DNA from: Subsaximicrobium wynnwilliamsii
GTDB lineage: Bacteria > Bacteroidota > Bacteroidia > Flavobacteriales > Flavobacteriaceae
DNA: 64,000 nt
Assembly (NCBI RefSeq): GCF_007997225.1
Contig: NZ_VORM01000021.1
Location: forward strand, 1 to 64,000
Direction: 5' to 3'
The translations under genes were made by a program, and so were the position numbers. The stretch's first letter is position 1. Each line of letters opens with the position of its first letter. A model generated the notes under the pieces. That model worked only from the letters and a program-made list of their open reading frames with translations, was not told the DNA's origin and did not search any database. This document shows positions 34,127 through 43,585 of the stretch, in pieces.

Positions 34127-35044
34127 ATGAAAAAAGTTTTGATTACGGGAGCAACAGGAATGATTGGCAGCGAAATTGTAAAAGTTTGCCATAATAAAGG
34201 CATTGCTGTAAATTATCTCACGACTTCTAAAGACAAGTTGTCTTCAAAGGAGAATTACCAAGGTTTTTACTGGAACCCCAACGAAAACGAAATTGACCCA
34301 AAATGTCTTGAGGGCGTGGATGCCATCATCAATATGGTGGGTGCCACCATTGCCGAACGCTGGACCAGCGATTATAAAAAGGAAATCATTTCAAGCCGCA
34401 CCGAAACTGCCGAACTTTTAAAGAATACCATAAAAAAACATAATTTTCCCGTAAAGCAAATGGTCAGCGCTAGTGCGATTGGCCTGTATCCAGATTCCTT
34501 GACCAATTACTATGAAGAGGATTTCACAAAAGTTTCCGATTCATTTTTGGGCCAGGTGGTAGAAAAATGGGAAGCAGCTGTAGATGAGTTTAAGGAGCTT
34601 GGCATAAGTGTCGCAAAAATTAGAATTGGCTTGGTGCTTTCTAATAAAGGAGGCGCCTTGCCCGAAATGGCTAAACCCATTAGATTAGGCGCTGGAGCAG
34701 CATTTGGCAGTGGCGACCAATGGCAATCTTGGATTCATGTCAAAGACTTGGCGCGCTTATTTGTGTATGCGGTGCAAAATGATCTTGAAGGAATCTACAA
34801 TGCGGTATCACCAAATCCCGTGACCAATACAGAGGTCACCAAAACCGTGGCTCAGGTGTTGGATAAACCTTTGTTGCTTCCTAATATTCCAAAATTTGTA
34901 ATGAAATTAGCGCTTGGCGAGATGCATATTCTATTATTTGAAAGTCAACGGGTAAGTTCCAATAAAATCCAGTCGGAAGGCTTTGAATTTAGATGGGTAC
35001 ATCTGGAGCCAGCGATTCAGGATTTGTTGGGCAGTGAATCTTAA
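34127..35044 (+). CDS. TIGR01777 family NAD(P)-binding epimerase-like oxidoreductase
   Basis: 305 residues, an extended SDR protein. The Rossmann motif ITGATGMIGSEIV is at residues 5-17, NMVGATIAERWT and SASAIGLYPD follow in the family order, and the C-terminal DUF1731 part (GVxLPNIPKFVMKLALGEM) closes it. YfcH of E. coli and plant SulA-like proteins belong here; the substrate is not known. It is followed by a strong terminator. Confidence 0.9.
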   Translation: MKKVLITGATGMIGSEIVKVCHNKGIAVNYLTTSKDKLSSKENYQGFYWNPNENEIDPKCLEGVDAIINMVGATIAERWTSDYKKEIISSRTETAELLKNTIKKHNFPVKQMVSASAIGLYPDSLTNYYEEDFTKVSDSFLGQVVEKWEAAVDEFKELGISVAKIRIGLVLSNKGGALPEMAKPIRLGAGAAFGSGDQWQSWIHVKDLARLFVYAVQNDLEGIYNAVSPNPVTNTEVTKTVAQVLDKPLLLPNIPKFVMKLALGEMHILLFESQRVSSNKIQSEGFEFRWVHLEPAIQDLLGSES

Positions 35045-35071
35045 GCGCATAGTGTTAAAGTAGTACCTCAT

Positions 35072-35102
35072 AAAAAAAGCCATTCAAATTGAATGGCTTT
35101 TT
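35072..35102 (+). terminator. Intrinsic terminator
   Basis: AAAAAGCCATTCAA pairs with TTGAATGGCTTTTT around a single base; it can serve the gene on the left and the convergent YceI gene on the right. Confidence 0.85.
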
Positions 35103-35113
35103 AATTGACTTTT

Positions 35114-35794
35114 TTATTCTGCTGAAACTTTCTTGGCCTTGACGGTAAACTTCAATTCAATTTCATCATTGATGAATTTATCGCCCAAGTTGTCAAAAAC
35201 AGATTTAGACCCATAATTTATACCCCATTGAGTACGATCAATAGTAAAAGCCTTGCTTTCAATGGTCATCATATCTTCAGAGTTGGTAATGTTTACAGGG
35301 AAGGTAATATTGTGTTTTTGACCTAGCATCTCAAGGTTTCCAGAGAGTGTGGTCTTTCCGGCTGCTAAAGACTCGGTGGATGTGATTTCAAAAATTGCTT
35401 TAGGAAACTCGGTGGTATTAAAAAAGTCGCCTTTCTTGCCTGCGACCGTTCCCTTGAGATGTGCTTCTAAATCGGCCTTGTCATCACCTTCTAAATCGGT
35501 CACATTAATGGAGGACATATCAATTACAATGGTACCACTTTGTAATTTCCCACCATCGGTGGCTAAATCCCCTTTCTCTAGGGCGATGGTACCGGTGTGG
35601 GTACCAGTAGGTTTAAAGCCTTTCCAATCAACTTTAGATTCCTCAATAATCAACTCGAATTGAGAATGGTTGCTTGCGCTCATAGCTGCAGCCTGAGCAT
35701 CACTGGTATTTGATTTCTTAGCTTTGTCTTGGCAGCTCAGTGCAGTAAATATTACGGCGAAAAGCATAAGCCTGATGTACGGTCTGTTTTTCAT
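35114..35794 (-). CDS. YceI family lipoprotein
   Basis: 226 residues with a lipoprotein signal ending FTALSCQ (Cys 21), then a low-complexity linker and the YceI lipocalin-like barrel from about residue 48 (SKVDWKGFKPTGTHTGTI, later TFPVNIT and DRTQWGINYGSK). YceI-fold proteins bind polyisoprenoid or other apolar ligands in the periplasm. It is probably monocistronic. Confidence 0.92.
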   Translation of the reverse strand: MKNRPYIRLMLFAVIFTALSCQDKAKKSNTSDAQAAAMSASNHSQFELIIEESKVDWKGFKPTGTHTGTIALEKGDLATDGGKLQSGTIVIDMSSINVTDLEGDDKADLEAHLKGTVAGKKGDFFNTTEFPKAIFEITSTESLAAGKTTLSGNLEMLGQKHNITFPVNITNSEDMMTIESKAFTIDRTQWGINYGSKSVFDNLGDKFINDEIELKFTVKAKKVSAE

Positions 35795-35893
35795 GGATAA
35801 TGATTTATAATTATACTATTGAAAACAAAAGTAAGGAATGTATTCCGAATGGTCAAAACACTTCAAATACCGGCTTAAGAATTTTGATGACAT

Positions 35894-35926
35894 TTTGACA
35901 TCTTAGCATTATTGGCAGTACTTTTG
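35894..35926 (+). promoter_or_regulatory. Bacteroidota-type promoter of grpE-dnaJ
   Basis: TTTG(ACA) at 35894 and TACTTTTG at 35919-35926 with a 21-bp gap fit the -33/-7 consensus TTTG and TAnnTTTG. The leader to the grpE ATG would be about 75 nt. No CIRCE element is visible. Confidence 0.55.
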
Positions 35927-36005
35927 CCAGTCTTAAAACCGATTGCAGACCATCGTTTGCTTTCATTGAATGGAACATAATAGAAGTTTATAAAAGAACA
36001 ATTTT

Positions 36006-36548
36006 ATGAGTACTAAAGATAACGAAGAAACTCTTGAAGAATCACAACTGCAAGAAGAAACCAATACAGCAGATACCACCGAACAGGACGAGCTAACCAC
36101 CGAGGAGCAGCTGCACGCCGATTTGGCAAAAGAAAAAGACAAATTCATGCGCTTGTTCGCAGAATTTGAAAATTATAAAAAAAGAACTTCTAAAGAGCGC
36201 ATGGATTTCTTTAAAACGGCAAGTCAAGATACAATGACGGCGCTACTCCCCATTTTAGACGATTTTGAGCGTGCCATGTTGCACAGTCAAGACGATAAGG
36301 AGGCGGAAGCCATGAGACAAGGGGTGCTATTGATTTACAATAAGTTGGTCAATACCCTAAATCAAAAAGGAATGGAGCTCATACAAGTTGAGGCAGGAGA
36401 CGTTTTTGATGCCGATATGCATGAAGCAATCACTCAAGTTGAGGCGCCAAGTGATGATTTAAAAGGCAAGATCGTTGAGGTGGTAGAGAAGGGTTACAAA
36501 CTGGGCGAGCGCATTATACGTTTTCCTAAAGTTGTAATAGGAAGGTAA
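36006..36548 (+). CDS. grpE: Nucleotide exchange factor GrpE
   Basis: 180 residues. The acidic N-terminus (about 1-45) is followed by the long dimerisation coiled coil and the conserved core LRLFAEFENYKKRTSKER (near residue 55), LLPILDDFERAM and the beta domain ending IVEVVEKGYKLGERIIRFPKVVIG. It speeds ADP release from DnaK. It precedes dnaJ by 54 bp, with no dnaK here, which is a usual flavobacterial arrangement. Confidence 0.97.
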   Translation: MSTKDNEETLEESQLQEETNTADTTEQDELTTEEQLHADLAKEKDKFMRLFAEFENYKKRTSKERMDFFKTASQDTMTALLPILDDFERAMLHSQDDKEAEAMRQGVLLIYNKLVNTLNQKGMELIQVEAGDVFDADMHEAITQVEAPSDDLKGKIVEVVEKGYKLGERIIRFPKVVIGR

Positions 36549-36602
36549 AATTGAATAACGAATGATTATTTTTCTTACCCTAGAAGAATAAAAGAAAGAG
36601 AT

Positions 36603-37739
36603 ATGGCAAAAAGAGATTATTACGAAGTATTAGGTTTACAAAAAAACGCAACTGCGGCCGAAATTAAGAAGGCTTACCGCAAAATGGCCATCAAGTTCCA
36701 TCCAGATAAAAATCCAGATGATCATGAGGCTGAAACTAAGTTTAAGGAAGCAGCCGAAGCTTATGAAGTGTTGAGCAATGCCGATAAAAAAGCACGTTAT
36801 GACCAATTTGGTCACCAAGCTTTTGACGGTGCTGGTGGCTTTAATGGCGGTGGCATGAACATGGACGACATCTTCAGCCAATTTGGCGATATTTTTGGAG
36901 GTGGTTTCGGCGGCGGCGGCGGTGGCGGCGGTTTCTCCGGCTTTGGCGGCGGTTTCGGCGGTGGCCAAAGACGCGTAAAAGGCAGCAATCTAAGAATTCG
37001 GGTAACGCTCACACTTGAGGAAATAGCCAATGGCGTAGAGAAAAATATAAAAGTAAAACGTAAGGTACAGGCGCCTGGCACAACTTACAAAACCTGCCAA
37101 ACTTGCAATGGTGCAGGCCAAGTGACGCGAGTTACCAATACTATTTTGGGACGTATGCAAACGGCTTCTGCTTGCCCCACCTGCGGCGGTGCAGGCCAAA
37201 GTATTGACAGTAAATCCAGTGATGCCGATGCACAGGGACTTATTGTAAATGAGGAAACTGTTTCAGTGAAAATACCAGCTGGTGTGGTAGATACCATGCA
37301 GTTAAAGGTAACAGGTAAGGGTAACGAAGCCCCTGGTAATGGTATTCCTGGAGATTTGTTGGTTGTCATCGAGGAGCAAGAACACGTGTCACTCAAACGG
37401 GAAGGCGATAACCTGCATTACGACATGTATATTAGTTTGCCAGATGCAGTTTTAGGCACTTCAAAAGAAATCGATACCGTTACCGGTAAAGTGAGAATCA
37501 AAGTAGAGCCTGGTGTGCAATCTGGTAAAATTTTGCGCTTACGCGGTAAAGGAATTCCAAGCATCAACGGTTATGGCAGTGGGGACTTATTGGTTCATGT
37601 TAATGTTTGGACACCAAAAACCCTTAACAAAGACCAAAAAGCGTTCTTTGAAGCCATGAAAGATGATGAGCATTTTGAACCAAAACCAGAAAGCAGCGAC
37701 AAGTCCTTTTTTGAAAAAGTTAAGGATATGTTTTCATAA
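36603..37739 (+). CDS. dnaJ: Chaperone DnaJ with reduced zinc finger
   Basis: 378 residues: J domain (1-70) with HPD in [10 protein letters not shown], a Gly/Phe-rich region with long Gly runs (about 75-120), a zinc region and the C-terminal substrate-binding domains. Only two CxxCxGxG-type motifs are present (CQTCNGAG and CPTCGGAG) instead of the four of E. coli DnaJ, so at most one Zn site can form; this seems to be the common flavobacterial form rather than damage. It stimulates DnaK ATPase. It is co-transcribed with grpE. Confidence 0.96.
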   Translation: MAKRDYYEVLGLQKNATAAEIKKAYRKMAIKFHPDKNPDDHEAETKFKEAAEAYEVLSNADKKARYDQFGHQAFDGAGGFNGGGMNMDDIFSQFGDIFGGGFGGGGGGGGFSGFGGGFGGGQRRVKGSNLRIRVTLTLEEIANGVEKNIKVKRKVQAPGTTYKTCQTCNGAGQVTRVTNTILGRMQTASACPTCGGAGQSIDSKSSDADAQGLIVNEETVSVKIPAGVVDTMQLKVTGKGNEAPGNGIPGDLLVVIEEQEHVSLKREGDNLHYDMYISLPDAVLGTSKEIDTVTGKVRIKVEPGVQSGKILRLRGKGIPSINGYGSGDLLVHVNVWTPKTLNKDQKAFFEAMKDDEHFEPKPESSDKSFFEKVKDMFS

Positions 37740-37773
37740 GTTTACTTTAGTTTAATAAAAAACACTATATTTG

Positions 37774-37801
37774 ATTATCACTAATCTAGATTAGTGATAA
37801 T
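37774..37801. terminator. 28-bp perfect palindrome after dnaJ
   Basis: ATTATCACTAATCT followed by its exact reverse complement, centred on TCTAGA, then a T-rich run. Position 34 bp after dnaJ and the T-run suggest a terminator hairpin, but a perfect palindrome without a loop would also suit a dimeric regulator. Confidence 0.6.
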
Positions 37802-37997
37802 TTTTCTTTTTCATAGCAATTTTTTCCCATCCTTAATTCATTAAGGGTGGGTTTTGTTTTTTGACCTTTTACTACTTGCCGCTATAAAGCCACATTTGTC
37901 TTGACGTTTGAAATTTTAAGGGCTATAGTGCTTATTACAGGCTTATCCTTTATATATTTGCACGCTAATTTTTTTTAGCATAAAATCTTTTTTGATA

Positions 37998-38927
37998 ATG
38001 ACCACCGATCTTTTAGTTGCAGATTCCGTATCGAAGAGTTACGGAGATTTCAAAGCATTAAACAATGTATCTATTAGCGTTCCCAAAGGAAGTATCTTTG
38101 GTCTTCTTGGGCCTAACGGTGCTGGAAAAACGACGCTCATTAGGATTATCAACCAAATTACCATGCCAGATCAAGGCAGGATTCTATTGGACGGTAAGCC
38201 TCTTACGCCCAATGATATTCAAAACATAGGTTACCTGCCAGAAGAGCGTGGGCTTTATAAATCGATGAAAGTTGGTGAGCAAGTACTTTATTTGGCGCAA
38301 CTCAAAGGCATGACCAAACAAGAGGCCAAGGACCGCCTTAAATACTGGTTTGATAAATTGGATATTGGCGATTGGTGGAACAAAAAGATCCAAGAACTCA
38401 GTAAAGGCCAGGCACAAAAAATACAGTTCATCGTTACGGTGTTGCATCAGCCCAAATTATTGATCTTTGATGAACCCTTTTCAGGCTTTGATCCCATCAA
38501 TGCCAATTTGATCAAGGATGAGATCCTTCAGCTAAGAGATGAAGGTGCTACGGTCATTTTCTCTACCCACCGCATGGAATCTGTTGAAGAACTCTGCGAC
38601 CATATCGCCTTGATTCATAAATCTAACAAGGTTCTCGACGGAAAGCTTACCGATATAAAGCGGCAGTTCAAAACCAACACCTTTGAGGTTGGCTTACAAA
38701 CAGATCAAGTGCAAACAGTGACTGAAGCCATAAAGACTCGGTTTGAGGTGCTTCCAGCGACTTTCAAGAATTTGAATGATGACCTTAAGATGAACGTCAA
38801 GTTGAACGCCAACAACTCATCCAACGATTTGTTGCATTTCTTGACCTCCAATGCTGAAGTGCACCATTTTGTGGAAGTGATTCCCAGTGCCAGTGATATT
38901 TTTATCCATACTGTAAAAAATAATTAA
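37998..38927 (+). CDS. ABC transporter ATP-binding protein (NatA-like)
   Basis: 309 residues from ATG 37998; a TTG six bases earlier is less likely. Walker A GLLGPNGAGKTT (near 37), Q-loop region YLPEERGLYKSM, signature ELSKGQAQKIQF, Walker B LLIFDEPFSGFDP and H-loop STHRMES are all present. The C-terminal ~85 residues are the accessory domain of DUF4162-type exporters. A TATATTTG -7 element lies at 37953-37960. It is one base from the permease gene. Confidence 0.93.
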   Translation: MTTDLLVADSVSKSYGDFKALNNVSISVPKGSIFGLLGPNGAGKTTLIRIINQITMPDQGRILLDGKPLTPNDIQNIGYLPEERGLYKSMKVGEQVLYLAQLKGMTKQEAKDRLKYWFDKLDIGDWWNKKIQELSKGQAQKIQFIVTVLHQPKLLIFDEPFSGFDPINANLIKDEILQLRDEGATVIFSTHRMESVEELCDHIALIHKSNKVLDGKLTDIKRQFKTNTFEVGLQTDQVQTVTEAIKTRFEVLPATFKNLNDDLKMNVKLNANNSSNDLLHFLTSNAEVHHFVEVIPSASDIFIHTVKNN

Positions 38928-38928
38928 G

Positions 38929-40242
38929 ATGAATCACCTACCACTCATTATAAAGCGGGAATATTTGACCAAAGTTAGAAACAAGTCCTTTATCGTCATG
39001 ACCTTTGTGAGCCCCTTGGTGGGGGTGGCACTCATTGCAGTGGTTGCCTATCTTTCACAGCTAAATAACGATAAACTGCGCAGCATAGCCATTTTGGACG
39101 ATACCGGATTGGTAAGCGGCCTTTTTGAAAATACAGAGTACACTTCATATAAAGTCTTAGATGGAATTACCCTAGAGAGCGCTAAGGAGCTGGTTGAAAC
39201 GGATGGCGATTTTGGCTTGTTGTACATTTCCAAAAGTAAAGACAGTCTAAATGTGGTGGATAGGGTGCGTTTCTTTTCAGATGAATCACCTTCCTTGTCC
39301 ATAATATCTGGACTTGAGCGGAAAATTGAGAAAAAACTTTCAGAAACCAAACTGCAGTTGGATGGTATGGATCTTGACAAGATAAAAGCCTCAATAACCT
39401 CTGTGAACATTGCTCAAGAAACCTTCTCGGGCCAAAAGACTTCAAAATTGGACAGTTACCTAAAATTGGGGTTTGGTGGCGCAGCCGGTTATTTGCTCTT
39501 CATGTTTATCATCATCTACGGAAACATGATCATGCGCAGCGTGATTGAGGAAAAAACCAGCAGAATCATTGAAATCATCATTTCTTCAGTCAAGCCCATA
39601 CAGCTTATGATGGGGAAAATCATAGGCACCTCACTTGCGGGAATCACCCAATTTGCGATCTGGCTGGTTTTAGGTGGTATCTTGGTATTTGCATTGACCG
39701 CCATTTTAGGAATTAGTATAGCCGATCTACAAACACCGCAACAACAAATGATGCAGGATGCGATGGCAAATCCTACAGTATCCAACGAAGTGCAGTTGGC
39801 CATTCAATCGTTTTTCAATTTGCCACTGGCCAATCTTATGATTGCCTTTCTCTTATTCTTTATTGGAGGGTACTTGTTGTACAGCTCACTTTATGCAGCA
39901 GTTGGGGCAGCGGTTGACAACGAGACCGATACTCAGCAATTTATGTTGCCTATCATTATGCCATTGATCTTGTCGGTTTATGTGGGTTTATTCACAGTTA
40001 TCGAAGATCCGCATGGCACAGTTTCCACTGTATTTTCATTCATTCCCTTTACATCGCCTGTAGTCATGTTGATGCGCATTCCGTTTGGGGTGCCCATTTG
40101 GCAACAAGTGCTTTCTCTGGCAATTTTGTTGAGCACTTTTGCGTTTACCGTATGGTTTGCAGCAAAAATCTATCGTGTGGGTATTTTGATGTACGGTAAG
40201 AAACCGAGCTACAAAGAGCTATTTAAATGGTTGAGGTATTAA
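38929..40242 (+). CDS. ABC-2 type permease (NatB-like)
   Basis: 437 residues. One N-terminal membrane helix (FVSPLVGVALIAVVAYLS), a ~130-residue extracytoplasmic domain, then five to six helices with VIEEKTSRIIEIIISSVKP, the ABC-2 coupling segment. It pairs with the preceding ATPase as an exporter related to the NatAB sodium efflux type; the substrate is unknown. Four bases separate it from the MscS gene, suggesting a joint operon. Confidence 0.92.
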   Translation: MNHLPLIIKREYLTKVRNKSFIVMTFVSPLVGVALIAVVAYLSQLNNDKLRSIAILDDTGLVSGLFENTEYTSYKVLDGITLESAKELVETDGDFGLLYISKSKDSLNVVDRVRFFSDESPSLSIISGLERKIEKKLSETKLQLDGMDLDKIKASITSVNIAQETFSGQKTSKLDSYLKLGFGGAAGYLLFMFIIIYGNMIMRSVIEEKTSRIIEIIISSVKPIQLMMGKIIGTSLAGITQFAIWLVLGGILVFALTAILGISIADLQTPQQQMMQDAMANPTVSNEVQLAIQSFFNLPLANLMIAFLLFFIGGYLLYSSLYAAVGAAVDNETDTQQFMLPIIMPLILSVYVGLFTVIEDPHGTVSTVFSFIPFTSPVVMLMRIPFGVPIWQQVLSLAILLSTFAFTVWFAAKIYRVGILMYGKKPSYKELFKWLRY

Positions 40243-40246
40243 TATA

Positions 40247-41167
40247 ATGCAGGATCTAAAAAAAATCGAGGATAAGATTTCAGAGAGCGGCGCTTGGGAA
40301 GGCCTAAAAACCTTTTTTGGGCAATATATTGATGTTACAGAAAATATAACTATTTCTATTTTTGATATGCTCTTGCTGGTTGTGGTTATTTTTCTGACTA
40401 CTATCATTTTGAGACTCGTATTTAGATTGTTGACGCGAAAACTTCCGAAGGAAGAAAAGGATAAATTCAAGGTCGTTTTTGGTTATTTTAGATGGTTGAT
40501 CTATCTCGTGATCTTTTTTGTGACCTTAAATTCATTAGGTGTTAACATCACGGCGGTTTTTGCAGCTTCAGCAGCCTTATTGATAGGTGTTGGTTTAGCG
40601 ATGCAAACCTTGTTTCAGGATATCATTTCTGGAGTGCTTATTCTGGTAGATCAAACAGTGCATGTTGGCGACGTCATTGAGATAGAAGGTAAAGTGGGCA
40701 GGGTCGTAGAGATTAAATTGCGCAGTACTCGAGCCATGACCATTGAAAATAAAGTGTTGGTCATACCCAACCATTTGTACTTGACCAATAGCCTGTATAA
40801 TTGGACCCAAAATGGGGTCTTGACCCGAGAAAGCGTTGAGGTTGGCGTGGCCTATGGTAGCGATGTGCAATTGGTCAAAAAACTGCTTTTGGAAGCGGCA
40901 ACCTCACATGAAGAGGTGGTTAGTGAACCTAAGCCCACGGTGGTTTTTACAGATTTTGGAGAGAGTTCCTTGAACTTTAAGGTTGTGTTCACGCTGGGTG
41001 ACAGTTTTAGGGCACAGTTTCCTAAGAGTGACATTCGTTTTGAGATAGATCGCTTATTTAGGGAACATCAAGTTGTTATACCATTTCCGCAAAGGGACCT
41101 TCACATCATTCAGGCAAAAGACCAAACGTTGGGTTTACACGTAAATACTTCCAAAGTAAAAGAATAG
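40247..41167 (+). CDS. Small-conductance mechanosensitive channel (MscS family)
   Basis: 306 residues. Three hydrophobic segments, of which the third (VFAASAALLIGVGLAMQTLFQDIISG) is the pore-lining TM3 with regular Ala/Gly spacing; then the beta domain (VGDVIEIEGKVGRVVEIKLRST, PNHLYLTNSLYNWT) and a C-terminal alpha/beta domain. It releases solutes after osmotic downshock. The ABC exporter genes lie directly upstream. Confidence 0.94.
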   Translation: MQDLKKIEDKISESGAWEGLKTFFGQYIDVTENITISIFDMLLLVVVIFLTTIILRLVFRLLTRKLPKEEKDKFKVVFGYFRWLIYLVIFFVTLNSLGVNITAVFAASAALLIGVGLAMQTLFQDIISGVLILVDQTVHVGDVIEIEGKVGRVVEIKLRSTRAMTIENKVLVIPNHLYLTNSLYNWTQNGVLTRESVEVGVAYGSDVQLVKKLLLEAATSHEEVVSEPKPTVVFTDFGESSLNFKVVFTLGDSFRAQFPKSDIRFEIDRLFREHQVVIPFPQRDLHIIQAKDQTLGLHVNTSKVKE

Positions 41168-41251
41168 TGTACCCATATCTCAAAATCAAGAGAACAGCCC
41201 CAATGCCAATTGTTTAATTCAACACAAACCCAACAAAGGACTATAGCTCAC

Positions 41252-42133
41252 GTGATATCAAAAACATTAAAATTTGTGATTATTGGGCTTATGCTTGGTT
41301 TTTCACAACAACTAATGGCACAAACCTCAGATTTATTCCGTGCGGAATATCTCAACGTGCCAAACAACAATACGGGCAACAGTGTGAGCCGCTTTAGAAC
41401 GCTTTTTCAGTTACCCTTAGAATTCAAAAAAGACAATTTTATCATTATTGGCGGCGAGTACAGATATACCAAGCTCGACCTTCAGGACGATCTGCCATTT
41501 TCAATTGATGATCTCAATGCTGTACAGCGTATTGAAGGCTCCTTGGGTTATCTTCATAAAACACAGGGCGATTGGTATTATGCGGCTAAAGCTGCGGTAA
41601 GACTGCAGTCTAATTTTGAGACCAAGTTGCGGTCAGACGATTATATCTACGCTGCTAACGTATTCTTTATTAGAGATCGTACCAAAAGGAAAGATGGCAT
41701 ACCAGACCGCTTGATTATGGGTTTGGAATACACCACCACCCCGGGTCGAAATTTCCCTTTGCCTATCTTGAACTATTATCGCGAGTTCCATCCAGATTGG
41801 ACCTACACCCTGGGCGTGCCAAAAACCAACTTACGCTATAAATTTGACAAGACAAACCATGTTCAGGCATTTCTTACCTTAGATAACTTCTTTGCCAACA
41901 TTCAAGGTAATAAGGAGGTCAATGGTAAAATCGCCGAAAACATTTCCATGACCACGGTCTTGGCAGGTTTAGGGTATGAGCACTATTTTACAGACCATAT
42001 CATGTATTACGGTTATGCAGCCTACACCATCTCCAACGATTTTAGATTGCGCAATAACAAACGTGATGATATCTATACCATAGAAGAAAAAAATACCTTA
42101 TATTTTAGAACAGGAATTAAATTCAAAATATAA
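41252..42133 (+). CDS. DUF6268 outer-membrane beta-barrel protein
   Basis: Start proposed at GTG 41252, giving a 293-residue precursor with a signal peptide (FVIIGLMLGFSQQLMAQ); a TTG at 41210 would only add a charged extension. The mature part has the alternating pattern and terminal strand (TLYFRTGIKFKI) of a barrel, and RFRTLFQLPLEFKKDNFIIIGGEYRY fits DUF6268. Function unknown. The next gene starts one base after the stop. Confidence 0.75.
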   Translation: MISKTLKFVIIGLMLGFSQQLMAQTSDLFRAEYLNVPNNNTGNSVSRFRTLFQLPLEFKKDNFIIIGGEYRYTKLDLQDDLPFSIDDLNAVQRIEGSLGYLHKTQGDWYYAAKAAVRLQSNFETKLRSDDYIYAANVFFIRDRTKRKDGIPDRLIMGLEYTTTPGRNFPLPILNYYREFHPDWTYTLGVPKTNLRYKFDKTNHVQAFLTLDNFFANIQGNKEVNGKIAENISMTTVLAGLGYEHYFTDHIMYYGYAAYTISNDFRLRNNKRDDIYTIEEKNTLYFRTGIKFKI

Positions 42134-42134
42134 T

Positions 42135-43298
42135 ATGGCTAAAATTTTAGTGATAGAAGATGAAGCTTCTATAAGGCGCGTACTGGTAAAAATTCTTTCA
42201 GAAGAGAATGACGCCTACAAAGTTGACGAAGCTGAAGATGGCCTTGCTGGCATTGAAAAAATCAAGAAAGAAGATTACGATCTCGTGCTTTGCGATATCA
42301 AAATGCCAAAAATGGATGGTGTTGAGGTCTTAGAGGCAGTCAAGAAAATAAAGCCCGAGACACCAATGGTCATGATATCTGGTCACGGTGATCTCGATAC
42401 CGCCGTCAATACCATGCGATTGGGCGCGTTTGATTACATCTCAAAACCACCAGACCTCAACCGACTGCTCAATACGGTAAGAATAGCGTTGGATACAAAA
42501 GTGCTCAAAGTTGAAAATACCATGCTCAAGAAAAAAGTGAGCAAAAAGTATGAAATGATCGGTAACAGCGACGCCATTGGCCACATCAAGGACATGATTG
42601 AAAAGGTGGCTGCCACAGATGCACGGGTATTGATCACGGGACCCAATGGGACCGGTAAAGAACTGGTTGCCCATTGGTTGCATCAAAAAAGTGACCGCTC
42701 CAAAGGGCCTTTGGTTGAAGTGAATTGTGCAGCAATACCATCAGAATTAATTGAAAGTGAGTTGTTTGGCCACATCAAAGGCGCATTTACCAGTGCGGTA
42801 AAAGACCGTGCCGGCAAATTTGAGACGGCCAATGGCGGTACCTTGTTTTTAGATGAAATTGGCGATATGAGCCTTTCTGCTCAAGCTAAGGTTTTGCGTG
42901 CCTTACAGGAAAACAGAATCCAACGGGTGGGTCATGATAAGGATATCAAGGTGGATGTACGCGTCGTTGCTGCAACCAATAAAGACCTGAATAAGGAAAT
43001 TGCCGAAGGTCGATTTCGTGAAGATCTCTACCATAGATTGGCAGTCATCCTTATTCAAGTGCCCGCATTGAACGATAGGAGAGCTGACATCCCTATGCTC
43101 ATCGCGCATTTTTCAGCAAAGATTGCTGAAGAACAAGGCAACACTAAAAAAGAATTTACAGACGAGGCCATAAAGTTATTGCAAGAATACGATTGGACCG
43201 GAAACATCAGGGAACTTCGTAATGTGGTGGAGCGTTTGATCATCTTGGGAGAAGCCAAAGTGAGCGAGAGTGACGTGAGGATGTTTGCGTCGAAATAA
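42135..43298 (+). CDS. NtrC-family sigma-54 response regulator lacking a DNA-binding domain
   Basis: 387 residues: receiver domain (1-120; phospho-Asp in [14 protein letters not shown]) and AAA+ sigma-54 activator domain (about 140-365) with Walker A GPNGTGKE, the sigma-54 contact loop GAFTSA (GAFTGA in most activators), [11 protein letters not shown] and the arginine region [11 protein letters not shown]. It stops 15 residues after [15 protein letters not shown], so the usual Fis-type HTH is missing. It must act from solution or through a partner. It is coupled to the barrel gene upstream. Confidence 0.92.
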   Translation: MAKILVIEDEASIRRVLVKILSEENDAYKVDEAEDGLAGIEKIKKEDYDLVLCDIKMPKMDGVEVLEAVKKIKPETPMVMISGHGDLDTAVNTMRLGAFDYISKPPDLNRLLNTVRIALDTKVLKVENTMLKKKVSKKYEMIGNSDAIGHIKDMIEKVAATDARVLITGPNGTGKELVAHWLHQKSDRSKGPLVEVNCAAIPSELIESELFGHIKGAFTSAVKDRAGKFETANGGTLFLDEIGDMSLSAQAKVLRALQENRIQRVGHDKDIKVDVRVVAATNKDLNKEIAEGRFREDLYHRLAVILIQVPALNDRRADIPMLIAHFSAKIAEEQGNTKKEFTDEAIKLLQEYDWTGNIRELRNVVERLIILGEAKVSESDVRMFASK

Positions 43299-43585
43299 GC
43301 CTGGGCTCTTTAAGCAGCGCAACAAAGTGCTGGCGCTTCACTCGCAGACTTTAATTTTTAATCGAACTAGCGCTTTTGTAGTTTACTATCTGTAAAAGCC
43401 AAAGGCACTAGTTTTACTTCGGAAGGCAGGTCGCAAACGATCAGGATTGAAACGAGTCTCAACCATTTGTACTTTCTGTTTTTCGTTTCAGAATACACAA
43501 GACTCAGACCCAATACGTCTATTTCGTTTTATTTTCTTAATTTTAGAACTCTAACCTTCTTCAAAGCGCTAATTTCAACACTCAT

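Noticed and set aside
36812-37081. Pro-rich minus-strand frame opposite dnaJ
   Set aside because: Antisense shadow of the Gly-rich region of DnaJ.
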